DNA from: Epiperipatus broadwayi
Lineage: Eukaryota > Onychophora > Udeonychophora > Euonychophora > Peripatidae
Length of the DNA stretch: 64,000 nt
Direction of reading: 5' to 3'
NCBI GenBank assembly: GCA_028023455.1
Contig: JAQFVV010000031.1
Location: forward strand, 10,408,093 to 10,472,092
Shown here: piece by piece, positions 1 to 9,395 of the stretch
Numbering within the stretch: position 1 is the first letter of the stretch
Layout: each line of letters starts with the position of its first letter
Translations under genes and position numbers: made by a program
The notes under the pieces: model-generated
Database searches by the model: none
What the model saw: the letters and a program-made list of their open reading frames with translations, nothing else
Told to the model about the DNA's origin: nothing

Positions 1-1167
1 AACAAAACCATTTATTTTCTTAAAAGCTTCAAAGGAAGAAGAAACACAAAATTGACCCAGTTTTATGTAATCCTTAAAATATTTTATAATAAATTTTGAT
101 ATTTTATCAACAATTCCTCCTGTAAAATCAAAAATACATCTCAAAGGAAAATTATCTTTATGAGACTTCAAATTAAAGAAAACCTTTGGAGCCACAAAAT
201 CACTAGGGTAACAATTTAAATAAGTAGCTCTATCAAAAATCTTTTTATTTTCCATAACTTTCATAATCTTAATTAATTTAGATTTTATTTTTTTACCAGG
301 ATCAGAATCTAAAATAGCATATTTTCCATTATTTAATTCTAAAGAAACTTTACTTTTAAAATCAATATTATTTAACAATACAAACCGGCCACCTTTATCT
401 TCTTTTAATAATATAACATCATTGGCTTTCAATCTTTTTTTAACAAAACTAATAACCTTAGGGGCAAAAACAAATTTTTCTCTTTTAAGTAATTGACTAT
501 TCAAAATAACCTGTAAAGACATTTTATTTTCATCAGAAATATTACTACTACTTTCAATTGCAGAAACAAAATCAAAAATTAAACTTCTATTAGCAAAAGG
601 AACAAAGCCAGGACCCTTAGCTAAAATAGCCAAATCAGATGCATTCAAAATATAATTTGACAAATTTAAAACAGATGAAGCATCAGGCCTATTTTTATAA
701 GACCCAAATCTAAACTCTTTTCCTTTCACAAAACTTTTATTTTCAGCCTTTCCAATCAACCATTTAAATTTCTTGAAATACTTATTATTATAAGTGATTT
801 CACACTTACTCCTAAACCACTTTAAAAAAGAATTTAAAACAGAATAATTAAAATTCCTTCTAAAATCCAACTTTCTTCTAAACATTCTATAACTATCAAT
901 TAAATTAGATAAACTACTCATAATCTGTATAATAAATTGTTTAAGAATAAATCTTTTAAAATTTAGAATAAAATCACAATTAGAAAATAAAACCAATTTC
1001 CTATCCAATTTAATATTACATGAATTAGGAAACACATTGCAAAACCTACAAGACTTAAGAAAATTAACCTGAGCCTTTAAAGATTCAATTCTATTAGACA
1101 TATTAATTAACTTTTTTATTTCTAAAATTTCTACACAAGAAAAATTATCATACAAAATCTGCCACAT
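1..1167 (-). CDS. PLE protein, N-terminal part, open to the window edge
   Basis: The frame starts at ATG 1167 (minus strand), preceded by a TTTCTTTCAG-type tract, and by comparison with the right copy stays open for 389 codons to base 1. It covers the N-terminal region and the early reverse transcriptase part, ending before the catalytic aspartates, which lie outside the window. The run at about 434-440 has 7 T on the plus strand, which keeps the frame. The homologous run in the right-hand copy has one extra base and is shifted. An insertion of two codons near 807 (relative to the right copy) stays in frame. I checked three 60-base blocks closely and inferred the rest from the alignment, so an unseen point stop is possible. 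Confidence 0.75.
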   Translation of the reverse strand, partial: MWQILYDNFSCVEILEIKKLINMSNRIESLKAQVNFLKSCRFCNVFPNSCNIKLDRKLVLFSNCDFILNFKRFILKQFIIQIMSSLSNLIDSYRMFRRKLDFRRNFNYSVLNSFLKWFRSKCEITYNNKYFKKFKWLIGKAENKSFVKGKEFRFGSYKNRPDASSVLNLSNYILNASDLAILAKGPGFVPFANRSLIFDFVSAIESSSNISDENKMSLQVILNSQLLKREKFVFAPKVISFVKKRLKANDVILLKEDKGGRFVLLNNIDFKSKVSLELNNGKYAILDSDPGKKIKSKLIKIMKVMENKKIFDRATYLNCYPSDFVAPKVFFNLKSHKDNFPLRCIFDFTGGIVDKISKFIIKYFKDYIKLGQFCVSSSFEAFKKINGFV

Positions 1168-1677
1168 ACTGAAAGAAAATTAATAACTATACCAAACAAA
1201 ATAATACAAATAATAACAAACAAATAATACAAAATAATACAAATTAATAATACAAATACACAAAACAAAGCAAATAAAATATAAAATTCACTAAACTATA
1301 AAACACTATTCAAAATATTAAACAGTACACCTAATTAGAAAACTAAAACTGCCTAACACTATAATTATCTAATAAAACTTCCACATACTAAAAGAAAATT
1401 AATACCTATACAAATACAAACAAATAATAATAAGTAATAAACAAAAACAAAAAAAAAAATTAATAATAATAATAATAAAAAATAATATTACAAATACACA
1501 AAACAAAACAAATAAAATATGAAATTCACAAAACCATATATCACTATTCAAAATATTAAATAGTATACCTAAATAGAAAACCAAAACTGTCTAACACTAT
1601 ACTAGCAAAAAATAAAAATGCAAAACCATAAAACAATACAGTACTAGATTAAATTCAAAATTTTACCAAAATCCTTA

Positions 1678-1720
1678 CACAACCATGGTTTCATCTACTA
1701 CAAATAGACCTTCTCAAGTG
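1678..1720 (-). ncRNA. Hammerhead-like motif, inverted PLE copy
   Basis: Reverse complement of 1820-1862, with the same variant core, stem II and ACCATGGT stem III. Confidence 0.5.
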
Positions 1721-1764
1721 AAAATCAACCTAAAGGAAAACATATATATATACAAACAAACAAA

Positions 1765-1775
1765 CCTTCCCATAA
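1765..1775. other. Palindrome spacer derived from a PLE 3' end
   Basis: The 11 bases CCTTCCCATAA separate the two arms. Their reverse complement occurs at 4766-4776, just before the 3' pLTR of the right copy. So the inverted copy still carries the end of a preceding unit upstream of its own pLTR, which implies that its template was a head-to-tail tandem. Confidence 0.85.
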
Positions 1776-1925
1776 TTTGTTTGTTTGTATATATATATGT
1801 TTTCCTTTAGGTTGATTTTCACTTGAGAAGGTCTATTTGTAGTAGATGAAACCATGGTTGTGTAAGGATTTTGGTAAAATTTTGAATTTAATCTAGTACT
1901 GTATTGTTTTATGGTTTTGCATTTT
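1776..1925 (+). repeat. PLE 5' pLTR
   Basis: Direct repeat of 4777-4925. It starts with TTTGTTTGTTTG followed by a short TA run and ends near GGTTTTGCATTT. It contains a hammerhead-like motif at 1820-1862. Confidence 0.92.
1820..1862 (+). ncRNA. Hammerhead-like motif in the 5' pLTR (variant core)
   Basis: Layout: stem I CAC/GTG, core TTGAGAA plus G, stem II GTCTA/TAGAT, GAAA, palindromic stem III ACCATGGT, then T at the cleavage position. The consensus core would be CTGANGA. Identical copies are at 4821-4863 (+) and 1678-1720 (-). Hammerheads in PLE pLTRs are established. This core is non-canonical, so activity is unproven. Confidence 0.55.
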
Positions 1926-1940
1926 TATTTTTTGCTAGTA

Positions 1941-2400
1941 TAGTGTTAGACAGTTTTGGTTTTCTATTTAGGTATACTATTTAATATTTTGAATAGTGAT
2001 ATATGGTTTTGTGAATTTCATATTTTATTTGTTTTGTTTTGTGTATTTGTAATATTATTTTTTATTATTATTATTATTAATTTTTTTTTTTTTGTTTTTG
2101 TTTATTACTTATTATTATTTGTTTGTATTTGTATAGGTATTAATTTTCTTTTAGTATGTGGAAGTTTTATTAGATAATTATAGTGTTAGGCAGTTTTAGT
2201 TTTCTAATTAGGTGTACTGTTTAATATTTTGAATAGTGTTTTATAGTTTAGTGAATTTTATATTTTATTTGCTTTGTTTTGTGTATTTGTATTATTAATT
2301 TGTATTATTTTGTATTATTTGTTTGTTATTATTTGTATTATTTTGTTTGGTATAGTTATTAATTTTCTTTCAGTATGTGGCAGATTTTGTATGATAATTT
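1941..2400 (+). repeat. Duplicated PLE leader (two units of about 220-240 bp)
   Basis: Units 1941-2180 and 2181-2400 both begin TAGTGTTAG, pass through TTTAATATTTTGAATAGTG and end in a TTAATTTTCTTT(T/C)AG tract followed by TATGTGG. The second unit supplies the start codon of the long frame. In the first unit the equivalent ATG is followed by a stop after five codons. The same duplication is seen inverted at about 1140-1610. The pyrimidine-rich CAG before the ATG resembles a splice acceptor. Confidence 0.85.
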
Positions 2401-4764
2401 TTCTTGTGTAGAAATTTTAGAAATAAAAAAGTTAATTAATATGTCTAATAGAATTGAATCTTTAAAGGCTCAGGTTAATTTTCTTAAGTCTTGTAGGTTT
2501 TGCAATGTGTTTCCTAATTCATGTAATATTAAATTGGATAGGAAATTGGTTTTATTTTCTAATTGTGATTTTATTCTAAATTTTAAAAGATTTATTCTTA
2601 AACAATTTATTATACAGATTATGAGTAGTTTATCTAATTTAATTGATAGTTATAGAATGTTTAGAAGAAAGTTGGATTTTAGAAGGAATTTTAATTATTC
2701 TGTTTTAAATTCTTTTTTAAAGTGGTTTAAGTGTGAAATCACTTATAATAATAAGTATTTCAAGAAATTTAAATGGTTGATTGGAAAGGCTGAAAATAAA
2801 AGTTTTGTGAAAGGAAAAGAGTTTAGATTTGGGTCTTATAAAAATAGGCCTGATGCTTCATCTGTTTTAAATTTGTCAAATTATATTTTGAATGCATCTG
2901 ATTTGGCTATTTTAGCTAAGGGTCCTGGCTTTGTTCCATTTGCTAATAGAAGTTTAATTTTTGATTTTGTTTCTGCAATTGAAAGTAGTAGTAATATTTC
3001 TGATGAAAATAAAATGTCTTTACAGGTTATTTTGAATAGTCAATTACTTAAAAGAGAAAAATTTGTTTTTGCCCCTAAGGTTATTAGTTTTGTTAAAAAA
3101 AAGATTGAAAGCCAATGATGTTATATTATTAAAAGAAGATAAAGGTGGCCGGTTTGTATTGTTAAATAATATTGATTTTAAAAGTAAAGTTTCTTTAGAA
3201 TTAAATAATGGAAAATATGCTATTTTAGATTCTGATCCTGGTAAAAAAATAAAATCTAAATTAATTAAGATTATGAAAGTTATGGAAAATAAAAAGATTT
3301 TTGATAGAGCTACTTATTTAAATTGTTACCCTAGTGATTTTGTGGCTCCAAAGGTTTTCTTTAATTTGAAGTCTCATAAAGATAATTTTCCTTTGAGATG
3401 TATTTTTGATTTTACAGGAGGAATTGTTGATAAAATATCAAAATTTATTATAAGATATTTTAAGGATTACATAAAACTGGGTCAATTTTGTGTTTCTTCT
3501 TCCTTTGAAGCTTTTAAGAAAATAAATGGTTTTGTTTTGGATGATGATTGTGTTTTTGGTAGTTTAGACATTGAAAATATGTACCAATCGGTTAATAGAT
3601 TAAAAAGTATTGATGTTTTTCTTTCAATTTTAAAAAAATTAGAATGTTTTTCTGCAGATAAGATTAAGGTTTTTCATGATTTGCTTTTGCTGTTAGAGGA
3701 TTCAATGTATTTTATGTCTAATGATGTGTTTTATAAGATTAGAGAAGGTTGGGTTATTGGTTATGTCATTTCTCCATTGATGTGTGCTGTCTATATTGAT
3801 TATTTGGAGTGTAGTATTATTAATATGTTTTCAGGTTCTATTAAATTATTTGTTAGGTATGTTGATGATTGTTTGTTTGTTATTCAGAAAGAGAAATTAG
3901 AAGAGTTTTTATGTGGATTGAATGGTTTTGATTCTAATATTAAGTTTACAATTGAGGGGGTAGATCGGATTTTGTAAAATTAAAGTTTTTAGATTTAAAT
4001 GTTGAGAAGGTTAATGATGTTTTGTTTTGTAGTCATTTTATAAAACCTAAAAATTTGAGAAATATGATTAGGCCTGATAGTTATCAGCCTTTTATACATA
4101 AAAAAATGTCTTTGTTGAATTTTTGTTGTCGGAATAGAAGGCTTAATAATTTTAATAATGATGCTGATATTCAAAAAAGTCAATTTGCTGCTGAATATGT
4201 AGAATTGGGTTATAGTCATGATTTTATTAAAAAAGTGGTATTTAATAATAATGTTTATAGTCATGATTTGAATGATAAGAATTTTGTTGGTAAGGATGAT
4301 GATTATATGTCTTTACCATTTAAAGCATCAATTTATAATTTGGTTTATAGGAATAGTCATTTGTTAGGTGGAAAGAAGGTTGCATGGAGGAAAGGTTCTG
4401 ATTTGAATTCATTACTTAATGGTTCAAAGCAGTCTATTGATAGTAGGTCTATTCCTGGTATTGTTTATAAAATTCCATGTAGTTGTGGTAAATTTTATGT
4501 AGGCCAGAGTAAATTTAGCCTTAAGGAAAGGGTTAAGGTTCATATAAGTAGAGTTAAACATAGGTATCTTAACTTAGCTTTATATATTCATGAATTGAAT
4601 ACAGGTCATAGAATATTGTTTGACAATGCTTCGTTATTTTTTATGAAAAGAATGAGTTAAAAAGAAGAATAAAGGAGACTTTGATGATAAAACTCCTTGA
4701 TTCTGAGGCTATCAATCTTATGAAGACTTCTTTTGATATTAAGGGAAGGTGGAGTTTGAAATGA
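2375..4764 (+). pseudogene. PLE reverse transcriptase / GIY-YIG polyprotein, three frameshifts
   Basis: The start ATG 2375 is the last in-frame methionine before the shared PLE body. The frame is read in four pieces. 2375 to about 3100 is the N-terminal region. About 3100-3970 is the reverse transcriptase with SLDIENMYQSV (motif A, near 3565), GYVISPLMCAVY (motif B) and YVDD (3858-3869, catalytic). About 3970-4640 begins with FLDLNV and contains the GIY-YIG domain, with GIVY at 4457-4468 and FYVGQS at 4493-4510. About 4640-4764 is a C-terminal tail containing DSEAINLMKTSFDIKGRW. The shifts sit in an 8-A run (about 3095-3102), near GATCGGATTTTG (about 3965-3972) and in a T run near 4638. Total length is close to 795 codons, normal for the family. 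All three breaks look like single-base indels, two of them in homopolymers, so assembly error should be excluded before calling it dead. Confidence 0.92.
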
Positions 4765-4776
4765 ATTATGGGAAGG

Positions 4777-4921
4777 TTTGTTTGTTTGTATATATATATG
4801 TTTTCCTTTAGGTTGATTTTCACTTGAGAAGGTCTATTTGTAGTAGATGAAACCATGGTTGTGTAAGGATTTTGGTAAAATTTTGAATTTAATCTAGTAC
4901 TGTATTGTTTTATGGTTTTGC

Positions 4922-4925
<4 letters not shown>
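4777..4925 (+). repeat. PLE 3' pLTR (end-truncated)
   Basis: Repeats 1776-1925 and breaks off at GCATTT, where a long TA microsatellite begins. In the 5' copy the homologous position continues into the leader. Confidence 0.92.
4821..4863 (+). ncRNA. Hammerhead-like motif in the 3' pLTR
   Basis: Same 43-base motif as in the 5' pLTR. Paired motifs in direct pLTRs would release a unit of about 3 kb if both cut. Confidence 0.5.
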
Positions 4926-4979
<54 letters not shown>

Positions 4980-5013
4980 ATTCATAGATAAATATATATA
5001 TATATATATATAT
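4926..5013. repeat. TA microsatellite at the PLE 3' junction
   Basis: Two TA runs (about 4926-4977 and 4991-5013) separated by a short unique stretch. The PLE appears to have inserted in or created this tract. Confidence 0.9.
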
Positions 5014-5677
5014 AAAAGAATGAATCAATGAATACATATGCTCAATACAATGAAAAGATAAATAAATACAAATTAATGATAGAAAATTTCTAAATATAGA
5101 TAGCAATGAAGAAATTTTCTAGAATTGGTTTATTTTCATTTAATATATATTATACCAAATCCTCCACTACAGCTAACTTGAGTAAATATTTTACAGATCA
5201 ATAAATATATTGAATATTATCTTGTCATATTATAAATATATCAACTATACATATATCATACATTATTTGGCTGTATATTATTTTAACAATCTATGAGCAA
5301 ATTGATAATCAATTATATTTCCTCACCATCTTATATTATGATGACATTCAGAATGTAAAAGCAACAAGCTCTCATGTCTGAAAGCTTTATTATAAGATAG
5401 TTATCTCTAAGCACCACTTTTATTGCTGAAAGAATACCTTTAGGTACTCCTCTGGCAATATTATTATGAAAGCAGTGTGATACTCTCAATTGCTTATCTA
5501 AACATGTATTTTTCTCAGGATATGCAGCAAATTATTTCTAACTAGGTCTGGAATGAGAAAGAGAAAATGGAAAATTAAGTTTAAAAAATAACATGAATTA
5601 GAAAACCAAAATATATATACAACTATATAACTTACAATTACATAAAGTTTAAGTAGCATTTATCATAAATATAAAAA
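5014..5677. other. AT-rich intergenic DNA
   Basis: No coding potential, RNA gene or recognisable repeat seen on either strand. Confidence 0.6.
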
Positions 5678-5765
5678 AAAAAGCTTGTTTAGAGCTATTA
5701 GCACGCTCTTAATTTTACATATTTGTAAGTGCAAGCTATATATAAGTCATGTGACATCTGACTTG
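5678..5765 (+). repeat. FB-3 end fragment
   Basis: Contains AAAGCTTGTTTAGAGCTATT and a terminal CATGTGACATCTGACTTG, both found at the ends of the FB-3 copies at 8336-8622, 12540-12950 and 43795-44165. Confidence 0.65.
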
Positions 5766-6318
5766 TTATTATTACTATTATTAAGTTTAAGTGTATATTC
5801 AGGCAGGGATGGATTTATATCAGAGGATCATCAAACTTGATTAAATTTAACCTATGAGTTTCACTATGCTTACATGAACTATTGACCCCACATTCATATA
5901 ATTATTTATTAATATATTTTTAACATAATTATTAAATATAAGGTATAGAAAAAAGTTTCATATCAAAATATGTGTTAATAGTTTTTAAATCTTGAGCAGT
6001 GAAAATTAAAACATATTTAAGAGTAAGTAGTGAATATTAAAAAAATGTGTGACAATAATTTTAAATATTGAGTAGAGAAAATTAAAGTAAATTTTAATTT
6101 ATGTGGTAGTTACTTTTAAAGGACTTTTTATTCTAAATAAAATGTTTCTTACCCAATAATTTAAAGAATTCTAATTTTATGACTTGTTGACTAGAATATT
6201 ATGAAGCATTTTGGATATTTAATATACTGGTCAGTCACTATCATGTAATGTTCAGAGAGACAGTAGATAACTACTTGATCTTATTCATCAATGGATAGTA
6301 TAGGAAGGAGCAACACAG
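5766..6318. other. AT-rich intergenic DNA
   Basis: Nothing recognised apart from short A/T runs. Confidence 0.55.
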
Positions 6319-6329
6319 CATTAAAATTT

Positions 6330-6628
6330 AAACAGGCAAAACTTTCCATACAGTACTGCCACCCTGTGCCAACCAGAGTAATCAATGGATGCCAGAAGAC
6401 TTATGCATAAAATCCCCATCTAGAGCCTACTCATTCAATCTCCCCAGACTAGTTTCTGGCTTGTGACCTTCATCAACGAGGAGCCTTGGATCTGAGAGCA
6501 CTGCACCTAGATCTTAGGATTACTCTGTTTGGCACAGGGTGGCACTACTGTCTGGAGAGTTTTGCCTGTTTAATAACAGTTATGTGCTAGCATAAGAGAT
6601 GATGATCATGTGATGTTTAGTGGTTTAA
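6330..6628. mobile_element. FB-1 foldback element, short form, with target duplication
   Basis: The left part (AGGCAAAACTTTCCATACAG) and the right part (GTCTGGAGAGTTTTGCCTG) are inverted repeats. The element is flanked by CATTAAAATTT at 6319-6329 and 6629-6639, a likely 11-base target-site duplication. The right end carries about 60 bases more (to TGTTTAGTGGTTT) than the left, the end asymmetry seen throughout this family. A decayed hammerhead lies at about 6440-6484 on the minus strand. Confidence 0.8.
6440..6484 (-). ncRNA. Decayed FB-1 hammerhead
   Basis: Core reads TTGATGA (first C lost), followed by a GGTC/GGCC-type stem II remnant, GAAA, ACTAGT stem III, C, and TGGGGA for stem I. Confidence 0.5.
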
Positions 6629-6639
6629 CATTAAAATTT

Positions 6640-7261
6640 GTTGGAGGCTATGCAATTCCAGGCTTCGATGATCAGCATACTAATAACAAGTTTTACTCAT
6701 CATAGTGAGTTTTTTTAAAGTATGTATTTCCATATTAGCTTAATTAAGAGTTCGCAACTCAGAAACTTATTTAAACCACTAGGAAATACTATTCTGATCT
6801 GCTCAATCATGTTGAATGCTGTTAATAAAGTTTCTTGCTGGTGGAAATGAGCTAATCATAGATTCTTCTCACTCAGATTTAACTTTAATTTGTTTTTTAA
6901 GATCTTCTCTGCATCAAAGTTACAACTCTTTTCAGAAGAAAAAGTAAAGCTCTTCTCTGCTGTCTGTCCCCAATTCATATACTGCATTATCTACAATCCA
7001 CACATCAAAAGAAGTACCACTTTACCAGATACTTCCAATTAATTTTAACTAGTTACATATTTTTTTAAATATCCAAAATATTCATTTTTGCCTTTATTGA
7101 AAATTAAATAAATACTTTTTATCGTTACTTTTCCTAATTAGATTCATTTTTACTAACATTTTTTTCGCCTTTCATTTTTTTTATAAATGCTTTTTAAAGA
7201 ATCATAATTACATTGATTACCCTTTTTTGTCCAGTAAATTATATGCATTAGATTAATTAAT
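6640..7261. other. AT-rich intergenic DNA
   Basis: No supported feature. Confidence 0.5.
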
Positions 7262-7625
7262 TCTCCCCCCTAAAAAAATATATTTTACCGATCAAAAAAA
7301 TAAGAAGAAAAAAAAAGAATTGCAAAGTTAAAAATTAATTCTCACTTTGATATTTTTGATTATAACTTTAAATCATTTTAAGAATTTATGATTATAAATG
7401 GATGTTGTCTTTTCCTTAAGATCAGTTTTCATAAATCTGTTTAAATGCATAGGGATCAACAATTAATATGCTAGTGTATGTGTTGAATCCATTTAACTTT
7501 TATAAAGCTGAAATTAATTCTACTACTTCTTTATTTAGTTTATATAACCATTTTATAGCAAGGCCTTGAAGCATGTATAAACCGACTACTTTATTTTAAA
7601 TGGGATCTGATCTATTACAATACCT
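7262..7625 (+). repeat. Dispersed repeat G, copy 1
   Basis: Aligns collinearly with 10380-10785. Shared blocks include GTCAGTTTTCATAAATCT-like sequence, TTTAAATGCATAGG and TTATTTTAAATGGG. The copies are clearly diverged and not coding. Type of element unknown. Confidence 0.75.
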
Positions 7626-7639
7626 TGTATCCAATGAAT

Positions 7640-8335
7640 TGAGATGATGAAAATGTAATTACACATTTCATTTCTCATAGCTATATTTAACTCTTGTTCT
7701 ATATCACTAATCCACACAGTGTGGTTTTTCATAAAAATTTATACATCTACTCAAACTTTATTTTGAAAGATCAGACTAGCATTTTCTCATTAAAAGAATG
7801 AATCTTAAACCACAATTTTAAGACTATAGAAACCTACCACTGCCCCTAAGACATTCAATGCAGGCATGGATAAAAAGAGAGCTATCTCAATTTTAACACA
7901 ATAAGCAATAATAATTCAAATGCCAAAGAAAATGCAGATCAATATAATCTCTTTGCTCATGATTAATCCCAGAGACTTAGAAGTTAATTTACACACAGAA
8001 CTGATAATTGACAACCCATTACACACTGATCCATGCTTTATCAAGTCTTATAGACTAATCTATATTTGTGACATATTAGGATCTTTTAAATGCTTTGCTT
8101 TGTTCTTCTGACTAGAGATATAGAGGTGAATAAGTAATACTAATAAATATATAAAGTTATATAAGATATTGATGTAGTGTCAGAGATAAAAGTCAACAGG
8201 GATACCATGACAATATTGAGCCTTCCAGTCAATACTAAAATCCTTATCCCATCACTAGAAAAGAAAATAGAATTAAACAAACTCTCATAGTATAAAGCTA
8301 CTTTCTATCCACAATATATATATATATATATATAT
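7640..8335. other. AT-rich intergenic DNA
   Basis: No supported gene. The only long frame (7920-8111) has no recognisable motif. A short TA run lies at 8318-8337. Confidence 0.5.
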
Positions 8336-8384
8336 ATTATAATGAGCATGCTAATAGCTCTTAACAAGCTTTTCTAAATATCCC

Positions 8385-8430
8385 TATCCCCAAACCGGTT
8401 TCAAGCTGCTGGTTATCATCAGTAAGGTAC
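8385..8430 (-). ncRNA. FB-3 hammerhead, left arm
   Basis: Core CTGATGA (8422-8416), weak stem II, GAAA (8402-8399), stem III ACCGGT, T at the cleavage position, then TGGGG pairing with CCTTA using two wobbles. Core nucleotides are intact but stem II is poor. Confidence 0.6.
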
Positions 8431-8472
8431 TAGGATATTCAGACATTAAAGCTAATGTCTGAATATCCTAGA

Positions 8473-8515
8473 ACCTCACTGATGATAGCCAGAAGCTTGA
8501 AAATGATATGGGAAT
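8473..8515 (+). ncRNA. FB-3 hammerhead, right arm (decayed stem III)
   Basis: CTGATGA at 8479-8485, stem II AGC/GCT, GAAA at 8499-8502. Stem III is no longer self-complementary (ATGATATG). Confidence 0.5.
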
Positions 8516-8622
8516 AGGGATATTTAGAAAAACTTGTTAAGAACTATTAGCCAGTCATTATATTGCATTTGTAGTATAAACTTATTAAATCATGTGATAT
8601 ATGACTTGATTTTTTTTAATAT

Positions 8623-8945
8623 ATATATATTAGTAACAAAAATAATTTAAAAAAATCATAATAAAAAGAATAATTACAGAAATTGATTTGTCTCAATTAA
8701 TGGGTATTATTTATTTATTTATTTTAAATAAAATCGTTATTAACAAAAGTAAAAATTATATACATTTATATAATAATTACATAATTTTAAATTATAGATC
8801 TTCGTAGTTATATATATATATATATATATATATTAATAAGTTTCATCTTTAATTAAATATTTTTATAATTCACACAGACACAGACCAATGCTTGACCAAA
8901 TTTTGCCTGTTATCTTTTTGGGAAATATATGATGCATTAAGCGAA
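8623..8945. other. AT-rich DNA with a TA microsatellite
   Basis: TA run at about 8810-8833. Otherwise nothing recognised. Confidence 0.55.
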
Positions 8946-8949
8946 TTAC

Positions 8950-9395
8950 ATCTTTTAATATTGAAATTAAATTGAGAGTCTGCAAACCTCTCACGCTCAT
9001 TACTATCTAACAGCCAATCAGATTGTAAGTACAAGACAGAGAATTTAACAAGAAGAGCATAGTACACCCTATTCTTTATTTGTCTTTCTAAATATCCATG
9101 CCAGTGTAAAGTACTTAGATCTGAAAGCATGAATATTAAATATCTTCACACTTAACTCACTGAGTTTAAATTACAAACATACAGCGTGAAATCCTACGAT
9201 TTACTATGCAGTAGTTTTTTAGATGTTATAACATGCAGTAACATATGTAAATAATATTTATTTTTATAAAGTGCAAACAGTATTGAAATTAAATTGAGAG
9301 ACTGCAAACCTCTCACGCTCATTACTATCTAACAGTCAATCAGATCGTAAATACAAGACAGAGAATTTAACAACAAAAGGGTGGTCCACCCTTTT
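8950..9395 (+). repeat. Pair of direct repeats of about 115 bp
   Basis: 8950-9065 and 9280-9390 share TTGAAATTAAATTGAGAG, CTCTCACGCTCATTACTATC and ACAAGACAGAGAATTTAACA. They are unusually well conserved for this region. No known family. Confidence 0.8.

Larger units (their letters stand above)
1..1764 (-). mobile_element. Penelope-like element, inverted copy (partial)
   Basis: This is the reverse complement of 1776-3536 with only scattered substitutions. Read on the minus strand it has pLTR, duplicated leader, start codon and the N-terminal half of the PLE protein, and it runs off the left edge. It meets the right-hand copy across an 11-base spacer (1765-1775), forming a palindrome of about 3.5 kb. 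Inverted partial copies next to a full copy are a known feature of PLE insertions. Differences from the right copy are informative: this copy has 7 instead of 8 A at the frameshift run and keeps 6 bases missing from the right copy near 2730. Confidence 0.93.
1776..4925 (+). mobile_element. Penelope-like element with GIY-YIG endonuclease
   Basis: About 3.15 kb from 5' pLTR (1776-1925) to a truncated 3' pLTR (4777-4925), with a reverse transcriptase and GIY-YIG frame between. The right end stops in a TA microsatellite. PLEs use a reverse transcriptase related to telomerase and a GIY-YIG nuclease to nick the target. The two pLTRs are nearly identical at a constant offset of 3001, so the insertion is young, yet the frame has three shifts. 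Gaps in length against the inverted copy are mainly in homopolymers. Confidence 0.95.
8336..8622. mobile_element. FB-3 foldback element with two hammerheads
   Basis: A 290-bp palindrome centred near 8450. GCATGCTAATAGCTCTTAAC at the left pairs with GTTAAGAACTATTAGCC at the right. Each arm holds a hammerhead. It ends with CATGTGATATATGACTTG. PLE-derived by motif content only; no coding sequence. Confidence 0.8.

Noticed and set aside
1399-2177. Hydrophobic frames in both PLE leaders
   Set aside because: They lie in the duplicated AT-rich leader, mirror each other in the palindrome, and are followed by the true start; no conserved protein.
3995-4264. Minus-strand frame of 89 codons
   Set aside because: Shadow of the PLE frame on the plus strand.
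4924-5106. Open frames of alternating Tyr-Ile on the minus strand
   Set aside because: They are translations of the TA microsatellite and not genes; the same holds for 18566-18760.
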